This document shows positions 9,301 to 17,658 of a DNA stretch of 64,000 bases, piece after piece. Each line of letters begins with the position of its first letter. Position 1 is the first letter of the stretch. A program made the translations under genes and the position numbers. Under the pieces are notes generated by a model. That model was not told the DNA's origin, ran no database searches, and saw nothing but the letters and a program-made list of their open reading frames with translations. Source of the stretch: Polyangiaceae bacterium. GTDB lineage: Bacteria; Myxococcota_A; Polyangia; Polyangiales; Polyangiaceae. The stretch lies in the NCBI GenBank assembly GCA_016719945.1, contig JADJYE010000007.1:1-64000 (forward strand). Reading direction: 5' to 3'.

Positions 9301-9587
9301 GGAGCGACGAGATCCGCGCGGGCGCTGCGGCGACCCTGCGCTGCTCGAACCCCGCGGCGGCCCCCGCCGCCGCCGCCGCGCTCACGCGGGCGCTCCAGCG
9401 CCAGAAGGTGTCGCGCGTCTTCCGCCTCGGCGTCGACGACGCAGACAGCCCGATGGTCGTCGAGGCGACCGCTCGCGCGCTGGTCGCGGTCGGTGGCGCC
9501 GAGGGTCGCAAGGCCGTGAAGGAGCGCGCGAGCCGCGCCCAAGGCGACCTGGCCAAGAAGCTCACGGACCTGCTGCGCAGCACGTGA
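6375..9587 (+). CDS. Eukaryote-like Ser/Thr protein kinase with long HEAT-repeat tail
   Basis: 1070 residues from GTG 6375. Residues 1-125 are a poorly characterised N-terminal region (possibly PilZ-like; uncertain). The kinase domain (about 130-395) is complete: glycine loop NEGSAGRVYRG, Lys158 in AIKVL, catalytic HRDIKAEN with Asp253, DFGLA with Asp279, and GTPAYMPPEQ in the activation segment. After a Pro/Ala linker the last ~600 residues are helical, with HEAT-like units (for example VRRATLGALVGISGPHVRP and VRLSALIGLQRVGGLE). No transmembrane segment is evident, so it is probably cytosolic. It probably acts in regulatory phosphorylation with the repeats as a scaffold. The partner is unknown. 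Confidence 0.9.
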   Translation: MVTSARAGSTISNELLPLLVASLPSSRDVAEVVQAALDRAIMYVAVDEPTQPGVQYALDLSSPGQKKSVAVLAVAAGAPAGGKELLGLRPLGSQGEAALQAFLSALPTQAAQAQAVDPFIGRLLGGGRYEIVSAINEGSAGRVYRGRHLLLDRPIAIKVLHDQYAKDPIFTAHFHGEARAAGRLDHLNICRVFDFGQDDDGLLYIVMELLSGTDLCTMIESKGPVPAAKIAELMTQVCAALSVAHERGIVHRDIKAENIVVMPTVDDDGQPADLVKVCDFGLAMSVDLSSSEQGAAFQGTCGTPAYMPPEQVRGEQLDARADVYACGVLMYVLATGRLPFDHDDPRRVLRMHLQTEPVRPSVYRPNIDPHLEACILKAMSKDRSARFANARELRAVLRMLRSTETRPVAVPAAVDVTPAPISAPPVDSVRFNVAATRAAPALGDREAGLADAVFELGRAVVWAPSEAESFPAIEALLEGRGGVTFFRAEPSSPSLRVYDRATAPADLASLAGASAVSGLADVLARRGVLSITLLEGVDVQQIIARLRDEPATSTALPRGSVVTEDARLGRHRALPWSVDLAATQVAFAMAAPGADAATRVSAARHALRAVATPEEARMVLESSDLVAAVAGVSAWDVACAIGAGIAQPVCVRLLASLAQELLNNSTAVPLDLVRMLARRLSTDRSPDADELLRGLRDRAMIAPEDLCDDLRSERLADLTAERLIQTPLQAIAPLEAAKDIETYATELGVLEQAMQLLFKQGRLIPFAHAFRTIAAHAADKSHPFRSATALRALSSLQESAVLDRIALVLLKGAPASHEAAQSILLTAGAAGARALCNARTRAGNELDLGARKRFAAALRLIGPSAAPAIGQALRQAGPDSLEVFVLEDLLRAIPEGTTGDIGVNLHRLTRHFAPPVRRATLGALVGISGPHVRPTLVDALTDQDEGVRLSALIGLQRVGGLEPSQVPAVEAHLLTGSDEIRAGAAATLRCSNPAAAPAAAAALTRALQRQKVSRVFRLGVDDADSPMVVEATARALVAVGGAEGRKAVKERASRAQGDLAKKLTDLLRST

Positions 9588-9617
9588 CGCTATGGCGCGG
9601 CGGAGTATCCTCGCCGC

Positions 9618-10382
9618 ATGCATCCGCGACTCGCCCCCGCCGCCGCCGCGCTCGTCCTCCTCCTCGCCTGCGGGGACTCCGACACGGAGCCGTCCGGGGG
9701 AAGCCCGAGCACGGGCGGCGCCGGGTCGGGTGGGAAAGGCGCGGGCGGCGGGCCGAGCGCTGGCGGAGGCAGCTCGGCCGGCGGCGGGCCGAGCAGCGGC
9801 GGCGGGGAGACAGGGGGCGCCGGCGAGGGAGGCTCAGCGCCGCTGCTTCCGGCGTGCACCCTGTCTTGCGCTTCAGCGAACGACTGCGCGACCGCGAGCC
9901 AGCTCACCGACGCGGACAACTGGTCGTGCGACGCGAGCCGCTGCGAATACCAGGGGTGCCAGTCGGACCTCGAGTGCCAGCAGACCTATCTCAACGCCAA
10001 CTACGTCTGTGAGCCCGGCGCCGGCGGCCTGCCCATCTGCACGCTCTCGTGCTCGACCGTGAACGACTGCGTCAGCGCGAGCCAGCTCACCGACGCGGAC
10101 AACTGGTCGTGCGACGCGAGCCGCTGCGAATACCAAGGCTGCCAATCCGACAGCGAGTGCCAGCAGACCTATCTCAACGCCAACTACGTGTGCGAGCCCG
10201 GCGCCGGCGGCCTGCCCACCTGCACGCTCTCGTGCTCGACCGCGAACGACTGCGTGAGCGCGAGCGTGCTCACCGACGCCGACAACTGGTCCTGCGACGC
10301 AAGCCGCTGCGAGTACCAAGGCTGCCAGTCGGACCTCGAGTGCCAACAGGGTCTCCTCAACGCCAACTACGTCTGCGAGTGA
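9618..10382 (+). CDS. Cys-rich lipoprotein with three tandem 61-residue repeats
   Basis: 254 residues. The signal peptide ends LVLLLAC (lipid-anchored Cys). A Gly/Ser-rich linker (about residues 25-75) follows, typical of Myxococcota surface lipoproteins. The rest is three near-identical 61-residue repeats starting CTLSC at 9855, 10038 and 10221. Each has eight cysteines in the same spacing (for example CTLSC, NDC, WSCDASRC, GCQSD, LEC, NYVC), so 24 Cys in all, which points to compact disulfide-bonded domains outside the cytoplasm. It ends 4 bases before the selenothioredoxin-like gene, so the two are almost certainly co-transcribed. Family not recognised. Confidence 0.85.
   Translation: MHPRLAPAAAALVLLLACGDSDTEPSGGSPSTGGAGSGGKGAGGGPSAGGGSSAGGGPSSGGGETGGAGEGGSAPLLPACTLSCASANDCATASQLTDADNWSCDASRCEYQGCQSDLECQQTYLNANYVCEPGAGGLPICTLSCSTVNDCVSASQLTDADNWSCDASRCEYQGCQSDSECQQTYLNANYVCEPGAGGLPTCTLSCSTANDCVSASVLTDADNWSCDASRCEYQGCQSDLECQQGLLNANYVCE
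9855..10379 (+). repeat. 183-bp direct repeat array (2 full copies plus 159 bp)
   Basis: Units start at 9855, 10038 and 10221 with an exact 183-base period. Long blocks are identical at the DNA level, implying recent duplication or gene conversion. The array encodes the eight-Cys domains of the lipoprotein at 9618-10382. Confidence 0.9.
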
Positions 10383-10386
10383 TGCG

Positions 10387-10956
10387 ATGACCCGACGAAC
10401 AGGACTCTGGCTCGCGGGCGGCGTGATGGCCCTGCTGCTCGTCGGCTTCGGGACGCTCCGCCATCTCCGAGGCCCGCAGGGGACGTCCACCGCTTATGGC
10501 GGCGACGTCGAGGCCATCGTGCTCGCCGACTTCCCATCCCTCGACCCGTCGCGCTGGGCCGTCGCTGCGCCGGTGAGCCTCGAGGCGTCGCGCGGGGCTC
10601 CGGTGCTGATCGAGGGCTGGGCGCCTGGGTGAAATGCTTGTCTGGCGTCGATCCCGGCGGTGCACGCCCTGGAGAAGCGCCATGAGACCCGCGGTCTGCG
10701 GGTCGTATCGGTGACGAAACACGGCAAAGACCAGCGCGCGCGCGAGCGCATCGAGGCCGTGGCGCGCGAGCACGGGATGACCAGCCCGAGCTACCTGGAC
10801 CACGACAAGACCTGGTCGGAGGCGGCGGGGATGATGATGAACCCCGGCTTCGTGCTGCTCGATCGCGAAGGCCGCGTGGCGTACCGGTCGACCGGCCAGC
10901 TGGACGAGGGCGACGAGGCGTGGCGCGCGATGGACGCCCTGCTCGAGAAGATGTGA
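10387..10956 (+). CDS. Candidate selenoprotein: membrane-anchored TlpA-like thioredoxin with UxxC active site
   Basis: One 189-codon frame from ATG 10387 to TGA 10956, interrupted only by TGA at 10630-10632 (codon 82). Residues 1-25 form a signal anchor (TGLWLAGGVMALLLVGF). The rest is a TlpA/ResA-type thioredoxin: APVLIEGWAPG, then U-N-A-C (82-85), LASIPAVHALEKRHETRGL, and the cis-Pro loop NPGFVLLDREGRVAYRSTGQ. The TGA falls exactly where the first Cys of CxxC belongs, and homology continues in the same frame on both sides. A hairpin follows at once (10636-10678). The likely role is a periplasmic thiol-disulfide enzyme, perhaps folding the Cys-rich lipoprotein encoded 4 bases upstream (inference). 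The alternative, a one-base miscall of a Cys codon, is possible, but errors elsewhere here are indels. Confidence 0.8.
10636..10678 (+). promoter_or_regulatory. Putative bacterial SECIS hairpin
   Basis: Starting four bases after the TGA, 10636-10639 pairs with 10675-10678. Then 10641-10643 pairs with 10671-10673 (one G·U), and 10644-10648 pairs with 10664-10668. That makes 12 pairs with a G·G mismatch and a two-base bulge (10669-10670), closing a 15-base loop (10649-10663). Part of the loop can fold further, putting the apex about 20 bases from the TGA. Position and size match known bacterial SECIS elements, which lie inside the coding region immediately 3' of the UGA. The fold is drawn by hand; no energy was computed. 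Confidence 0.6.
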
Positions 10957-10960
10957 CCGC

Positions 10961-10982
10961 GAGCGCGGCGCGCGCCGCGCTC
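10961..10982 (+). terminator. GC-rich palindrome after the thioredoxin gene
   Basis: A perfect 22-base palindrome (arms 10961-10971 and 10972-10982) begins four bases after the stop of the thioredoxin gene and is followed within six bases by ATCTTT. Probably the transcription terminator of the lipoprotein-thioredoxin unit. The rest of the 448-base gap to 11404 holds one doubtful small frame and one further hairpin. Confidence 0.55.
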
Positions 10983-11082
10983 ACTCCATCTTTGCCGACC
11001 CGAAGAAGGCGCTGCCCAGGTCCTCGGGCGCGCGCCTTTCCCCGCGCGCGGCGTCCCCCTCACAGCTCCCTCGCGAGAGGCT

Positions 11083-11235
11083 TCAGTCGGTGCAGGGGAG
11101 GTTGTCGTAGAGGTCTTCGTCCTCGCGGTCGACCGGCGGAGCGGCGCATCCCTTGGTGCGCTCCGACTGGGAGGGACGGGGCTTCTGGACACGACGCTCG
11201 GCGTCAGACGAGTGCGTAGGGATCTCAGTCAGCAT
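11083..11235 (-). CDS. Possible small protein, 50 residues
   Basis: An open frame from ATG 11235 begins MLTEIPTHSSDAERRVQ and ends DEDLYDNLPCTD. It is charged, has two Cys, no signal peptide and no recognised family. GAGGG sits almost directly against the ATG, closer than ideal. It may be a real small gene or a chance frame in the gap between the thioredoxin and the lipoprotein ending at 11405. Confidence 0.25.
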   Translation of the reverse strand: MLTEIPTHSSDAERRVQKPRPSQSERTKGCAAPPVDREDEDLYDNLPCTD

Positions 11236-11296
11236 GCCCTCATCGCTGCAAGGGACATGCCCCCCGACGGGCTCGCTTTCATCGACCCCAAACGGA

Positions 11297-11329
11297 GAGA
11301 GGAGCCCACATGGTGCGTAGGCTCCTCTC
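11297..11329. terminator. Hairpin with 10-bp perfect stem
   Basis: 11297-11306 is the exact complement of 11320-11329 around a 13-base loop. The flanks lack a clear T tract. It is positioned between the thioredoxin unit (plus) and the end of the minus-strand lipoprotein at 11405, so it may serve as a terminator for the latter. Confidence 0.45.
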
Positions 11330-11404
11330 CGGTGCGTAATTCGTTATGCGCCCAATGATGCGGCGCGTGCGGGCTTCAGACCTGCCAGGGGGTCCGAGAC
11401 CTGA

Positions 11405-13456
11405 TCATTTGCCGCGTCGCACCATCAACCCGATGCCCGCCGTGATGTCCTCGATCCAGGCCTTGTCGAGGATCATCTCCATCGAGAGGCTCGGCGTGCC
11501 TCCGCTCGCGCCGCCGCCGGCGAAGAAGATGGGGCCCGAGAGCTTGTTCGGCAGCGCCTCGGTGAGCTCCAAGAGCTGCCGCATGTCGCGGTCCTTCTCG
11601 TCGAGCTTGGCGATGCCGCGCAGGCGCTGACCGACCGCGAAGAAGCCACCCGAGCGCACCGGGGACTTCAAGCGGGCGAGGTCGGTGCGGCTCGAGAGCT
11701 GTTCCTCCGGCTTGTCGCTCTTCAGGCTCGCGAGGACCTTCTGCTTCAGACCGTCCGCGTCCGACGAGAGGCCCATCGCGTACCGCCCGCCCTCGTCGGG
11801 AGCGACGACGAACCGGATCATGATGTTCCCGCGGACCTCGTTCGCCGGGTGGCTCGGGCGCTTGTCGAACTCCTTGATCGGGTGCATCTCGCTCCAGACG
11901 TTCTTGCTGCCGAACGGGAACTCGATGTCGAGCGCGACGGAGCCCTTCGGCAGGCCCGGGACGTTGTTGACGAGCTTGACCTTCGGGAGCGTCGTATCGA
12001 GCTTCTTGCGACGCTCGAGCGCCCACTTCTTGCTGTCGCCCGAGCTCCGCTGGACCTCATCGTCAGCCTTCTTCTTCACGATCTTCGTGCCGCGGGCCGC
12101 GACGTCCGCGAGCTGCTTGAGGAAGGCCGTCGCCTGCGCCGGGTCGCCCTCGGCGGTCCACACGGACCACCCGACGAGCGAGCGGACGCGGTTCTTCAGC
12201 TCGGCGACCGCGTTGTCAGGGGTGAACGCGGCGGGCTTCGCGACGACCACCGGCTTGCCGGCGGGCAGCTCGCCCGAGGCGAAGGTCCACAGGCCCTTCG
12301 TCACCGGGAGACCGTCGAGCAGCGCGACGATCGCGTCGCTGTCGGCCTTGTCGATCTGAGCAAAGGTGAGCCCCGTCGCGATGGCCTTCTTGCCGACGCG
12401 GCGGATCGGGTCGAACAGCTTGGGATCGCCGGAGAAGCCGAACAGCGCAGTGTCGGCCTCCTTCGGCAGGCGCCAGAACGCGTCGGGCGCGGGCGCCGCG
12501 GGGCCATTGCCGCCGGTGAGCGCCTTGGTCGCCCACGCCTGGTTGCCGCGGAAGAAGAGCTCGCCCTTCATCACCGCGTCGGGCTTCGACGGGTTGATGG
12601 TCGCGGAGGCCTCGAACCGGTCGAGCTCCTCGAGGAACAGCGTGAGCTCCTTCGCGAGCCCGGCGGGCGCGTCGAGCAGCTCGGCGTCGTTCACGCCGAG
12701 GCTCGAGAGGCCCTTGCGCGTGGAGCCCAGCGCCTCGTCGAGATCGCTCTTGAGCATGGGCAGCAGCTCGTCCCGCAGCGGCGCGAGCTCGAGGCGCACC
12801 TGCACGTCGTTGGCGGGGCGCGCCTGGGTGGCGAGCGTTCGATACAGCCAGGGTCCGAGCTCGCGGTACGCGGTGATCGAGTCGCCGCACACGAGCCGCG
12901 ACTGTGCGCCCTCGGGCATGAGCAGCTCACAGGTCATCTCTCGCGACTGGATGCGGAAGCGCCCGGGGCCCGCCTTGCGCACGGTGTCGCCGTGCTTCTC
13001 GATGATGCCGAGCAGCCCCTCGAACTTGTCGCGCGCGACAGGCACGCTGAACCCCACGAAGAACTTGGGCTCGTCGAGCTCCACGGTCGCGGGATCGATC
13101 GCCACCGCGAGATCGAAGGACTCCTTCAGATCGAGGAAGCGAGACGCGCCCTTGCTCGCGTCGCTGAGCACGTCCTCCAGGGAGACGGGGAGCTTGCCGA
13201 GCTTCTGCAGCGCCGCGAGGGTGTCGTGCGGGCGCGGCGCGCGCAGCACGAACATGAGGTTGTTCGGGGCCGGCACGGGCGTGAGCTCGATCGCCGGCTC
13301 GGCCTCGACCGGCTTGGCCGTGACCACCTTCGGCGGGGACTCGACCACCGGGACCTGCGTGCCTTCGCTAGGGCACGCGGCGAGCGACAGCAGGAGCGCG
13401 GCGCCCAGGCCGCCGAGCGAGCGGCGCCCGAGGCGCGCGCGGGGGTTGTTCGTCAT
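11405..13456 (-). CDS. Large predicted lipoprotein of unknown function
   Basis: 683 residues from ATG 13456 (MTNNPRARLGRRSLGGLGAA), chosen because a normal signal follows; the frame stays open further upstream. The lipobox is LSLAAC. The mature protein has no motif I recognise. It has a Pro-rich start (VPVVESPPKVV), then a long alternating alpha/beta body with segments such as APRPHDTLAALQKLGKLP, CELLMPEG near the middle and a Gly-rich stretch FFAGGGASGGTPS near the end. It resembles the long, poorly conserved surface lipoproteins common in Myxococcota. It faces away from the Zn-ribbon gene at 13539 with 82 bases between the starts. Confidence 0.8.
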   Translation of the reverse strand: MTNNPRARLGRRSLGGLGAALLLSLAACPSEGTQVPVVESPPKVVTAKPVEAEPAIELTPVPAPNNLMFVLRAPRPHDTLAALQKLGKLPVSLEDVLSDASKGASRFLDLKESFDLAVAIDPATVELDEPKFFVGFSVPVARDKFEGLLGIIEKHGDTVRKAGPGRFRIQSREMTCELLMPEGAQSRLVCGDSITAYRELGPWLYRTLATQARPANDVQVRLELAPLRDELLPMLKSDLDEALGSTRKGLSSLGVNDAELLDAPAGLAKELTLFLEELDRFEASATINPSKPDAVMKGELFFRGNQAWATKALTGGNGPAAPAPDAFWRLPKEADTALFGFSGDPKLFDPIRRVGKKAIATGLTFAQIDKADSDAIVALLDGLPVTKGLWTFASGELPAGKPVVVAKPAAFTPDNAVAELKNRVRSLVGWSVWTAEGDPAQATAFLKQLADVAARGTKIVKKKADDEVQRSSGDSKKWALERRKKLDTTLPKVKLVNNVPGLPKGSVALDIEFPFGSKNVWSEMHPIKEFDKRPSHPANEVRGNIMIRFVVAPDEGGRYAMGLSSDADGLKQKVLASLKSDKPEEQLSSRTDLARLKSPVRSGGFFAVGQRLRGIAKLDEKDRDMRQLLELTEALPNKLSGPIFFAGGGASGGTPSLSMEMILDKAWIEDITAGIGLMVRRGK

Positions 13457-13538
13457 GGCCGCGGACCCTACCGGGTCGGGGCGGCACCGAAAAGGGACAT
13501 CGAGCCCACGTCGCCCGCGCGCAAAGGCGCTGTGGTTC

Positions 13539-13781
13539 ATGCTAAGAGCGTTGCACTACCGAGTGGAACCCAAGGAACCCGCCCGATGCGCGTGCGGCCA
13601 CGACCGCACCAACGTGATGGTCTCACCGTCCGCCGAATACACGTTCGGCGGCTGGTGCCTCATCCTGATCGGGATCTCGGCGACGCCGACCGCCGTCAAC
13701 TACGTGTGCCGCCGCTGCGGCCAGAAGCTCGAGCGCATCACCGATCCCAAAGAGATCGCCGAGACGCGCCTGTGGGGATGA
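13539..13781 (+). CDS. Small zinc-ribbon protein
   Basis: 80 residues from ATG 13539. Two Cys pairs, RCACGHD (about 17-19) and VCRRCGQ (about 58-61), form a zinc-ribbon pattern separated by a hydrophobic strand (WCLILIGISATPTAVNYV). It ends ETRLWG one base before the GTG of astB, so the two are probably co-translated. No specific function is recognised; it may bind nucleic acid or a protein partner. Confidence 0.65.
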   Translation: MLRALHYRVEPKEPARCACGHDRTNVMVSPSAEYTFGGWCLILIGISATPTAVNYVCRRCGQKLERITDPKEIAETRLWG

Positions 13782-13782
13782 C

Positions 13783-15132
13783 GTGACGAGCCCCCCGGAG
13801 CGCCTGATCGAGGTGAGCTTCGACGGCATCGTCGGTCCCACGCACAACTTCGCGGGCCTGAGCCTCGGCAACGTCGCGAGCCTCAGCAACGAGTCTGCGG
13901 CTTCTAGCCCCCGAGCCGCCGCGCTCCAGGGCCTCGACAAAATGCGAGCGGTCACCGACCTGGGCATCACCCAGGCCGTCCTGCCCCCGCAGCCGCGCCC
14001 GGCGCTGTCTGCGCTGCGCGCGCTCGGCTTCAGCGGCGCAGACGAGGACGTGCTCGCGCGCGCCGCGAGCAGCCAGCCGCGCCTGCTGCGCCTCGTGTCG
14101 AGCGCCTCCGCGATGTGGGCCGCCAACGCGGCGACGGTCGCGCCGTCGACCGACACGGTCGACGGACGCCTGCACCTCGTGCCGGCCAACCTGCGGCACA
14201 TGTTCCACCGCAGCCTGGAGGCGGAGACGACGCGTGACGTGCTGCGCGCCATCTTCGCGGACCCGACCCGCTTCGCGGTGCACGAGCCGCTGCCGGGGGG
14301 CGCGCATTTCGCCGACGAGGGCGCCGCGAACCACACTCGGCTCGCCACCGAGGAGGGTGTCGTCCACCTGTTCGCCTGGGGCCGCACCGCGCTCGACCGC
14401 GGCGAGGCCGAGCCCGAGCGCTACCCCGCCCGCCAGACGCGGGAGGCGTCCGCCGCGCTCGAGCGGCTGTTGTCGCTGCGGGAGGGTCTGGCCCAACACG
14501 CCCAACAAGACGCCCGGGGAATCGACGCGGGCGCCTTCCACACCGACGTCGTGGCCGTGGGCAACGAGAGCTTCCTGATGTTGCACGAGCTGGCGTTCCG
14601 CGACGGCGGCGTGCTCCTCGACGAGCTGCGCCGCCGGCTCGGCGACTCGCTCTCGCTCTCGGTCGCCCTCGCCGACGAGCTGCCCATCGAAGACGCCGTC
14701 GCGGCCTACCCATTCAACTCACAGGTCGTGACCGTGAGGCGCGACCCGCTCGCCATGGTCATCGTCGCCCCCCTCGAGAGCCGCGAGAACCCCCGCGCCC
14801 GCGCGTTCCTCGAGCGCGTCGTGTCGGAAGACAACCCCGTCGAGCGGGTCGAATACCTCGACGTGCGGCAGTCGATGCGCAACGGCGGAGGCCCCGCCTG
14901 CCTGCGTCAGCGGGTCCCTCTCACGCGGGCCGAGCTGGGCGCCCTCTCGGCGCGTGTGCTCTTCGACGCGGCGCTCGAGGCCGACCTCCGCGCGTGGGTC
15001 ACGCGCCACTACCGCGACCGGCTCGTCCCGGCCGATCTCGCCGACCCGGCGCTGCACCGGGAGGGCCTCACCGCCCTCGACGAGCTGACGCGCCTGTTGG
15101 CCCTCGGGCCAGTCTACGAGTTCCAGCGGTAG
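13783..15132 (+). CDS. astB: N-succinylarginine dihydrolase
   Basis: 449 residues, close to the usual ~445. The enzyme hydrolyses N2-succinylarginine to succinylornithine plus CO2 and ammonia in the AST arginine-degradation pathway, with a pentein fold. Family signatures are FDGIVGPTHNFAGLS at the start, SASAMWAANAATV, FHTDVVAVGNESF with the catalytic His region, and GGGPACLRQRVPL with the catalytic Cys at residue 373. The start is GTG 13783, one base after the preceding stop. No astA, astC, astD or astE is nearby, so the other steps must be encoded elsewhere or the enzyme has a different substrate here. Confidence 0.93.
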   Translation: MTSPPERLIEVSFDGIVGPTHNFAGLSLGNVASLSNESAASSPRAAALQGLDKMRAVTDLGITQAVLPPQPRPALSALRALGFSGADEDVLARAASSQPRLLRLVSSASAMWAANAATVAPSTDTVDGRLHLVPANLRHMFHRSLEAETTRDVLRAIFADPTRFAVHEPLPGGAHFADEGAANHTRLATEEGVVHLFAWGRTALDRGEAEPERYPARQTREASAALERLLSLREGLAQHAQQDARGIDAGAFHTDVVAVGNESFLMLHELAFRDGGVLLDELRRRLGDSLSLSVALADELPIEDAVAAYPFNSQVVTVRRDPLAMVIVAPLESRENPRARAFLERVVSEDNPVERVEYLDVRQSMRNGGGPACLRQRVPLTRAELGALSARVLFDAALEADLRAWVTRHYRDRLVPADLADPALHREGLTALDELTRLLALGPVYEFQR

Positions 15133-15156
15133 CGTGTTTGTGCCATCCTCCCGGCC

Positions 15157-15756
15157 GTGAAAGCTCGCCGGCTGTTCGGTGCCCTCGCCGTCGTCACGCT
15201 CCTTGGAACCGGGTGCTCCAAGTACGTCAACTACGACTACACGAAGGAGTTCGACCCGCGACAGCACGAGTACGTGCTCGGCCCGGCCGACGGGCTATCG
15301 ATCAACGTCTGGCAGAACGGCGACCTCTCGACCCAGGCGATCGTCCGCCCCGACGGCACCATCACCATGCCGCTCGTCGGTGACCTCAAGGTCTCGGGCA
15401 AGACGCCCTCGGCCGTACGCGACGAGATCAAGGTCGCGATCTCTCAATACGTGAAGGCAGAGGCCGCGATCGTCACCGTCGCCGTCACCGGCGTGAACAG
15501 CTACCGCTTCACCGTCACGGGCAACGTGACGAACCCGGGCTCGTTCTCGTCCACGTACTACGTCTCGATCGCCGAGGCCCTCGCGATGGCCGGCGGCCCG
15601 TCGCGCTTCGCCGACACCAGCTCGATCGAGGTCATTCGCCTGGGCAGGGACGGCAAGATGCGGCGCATCCCGGTCAATTTCGACGATATCGAGACGCGCA
15701 GCCGTCCCGAGGCGAACGTGATCGTCGTCGCCGGCGACACGATCCACGTGCCCTGA
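15157..15756 (+). CDS. Polysaccharide export lipoprotein (Wza-like)
   Basis: 199 residues from GTG 15157. The signal ends TLLGTGC (lipidated Cys). Poly_export domain: YVLGPADGLSINVWQNGDLS, VRPDGTITMPLVGDL and GKTPSAVRDEI. An SLBB-like domain follows (SYRFTVTGNVTNPGSF, SIAEALAMAGGPSRFAD) and the protein ends GDTIHVP. It is short compared with E. coli Wza (~380), as in many Myxococcota and delta-type systems with one SLBB. It is an outer-membrane channel subunit for capsule or exopolysaccharide export and probably serves the cluster at 27.9-43.2 kb. The adjacent GlmS supplies an amino-sugar precursor. Confidence 0.92.
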   Translation: MKARRLFGALAVVTLLGTGCSKYVNYDYTKEFDPRQHEYVLGPADGLSINVWQNGDLSTQAIVRPDGTITMPLVGDLKVSGKTPSAVRDEIKVAISQYVKAEAAIVTVAVTGVNSYRFTVTGNVTNPGSFSSTYYVSIAEALAMAGGPSRFADTSSIEVIRLGRDGKMRRIPVNFDDIETRSRPEANVIVVAGDTIHVP

Positions 15757-15771
15757 CGTCGGGCCCCCGCG

Positions 15772-17601
<1,830 letters not shown>

Positions 17602-17658
17602 GTTGCCGTGAATATCACGAAGCTCGGCGAGCCTCGATCGTGAAACGGGCCCGCCGCG

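Noticed and set aside
6438..9623. Very long open frame antisense to the kinase gene
   Set aside because: It mirrors the kinase codons in GC-rich DNA and encodes Arg/Glu-rich low-information sequence with no domain; the opposite strand has a full kinase.
9855..10379. CRISPR-like array
   Set aside because: Units are 183 bases, coding, in phase and without spacers.
10630..10660. Reading the thioredoxin as two genes or as a frameshift
   Set aside because: The two halves are in the same frame and each lacks half of a thioredoxin fold; shifting frames gives no motif.
11083..11235. Small frame as a confident gene
   Set aside because: Listed only as possible: no family and a cramped ribosome site.
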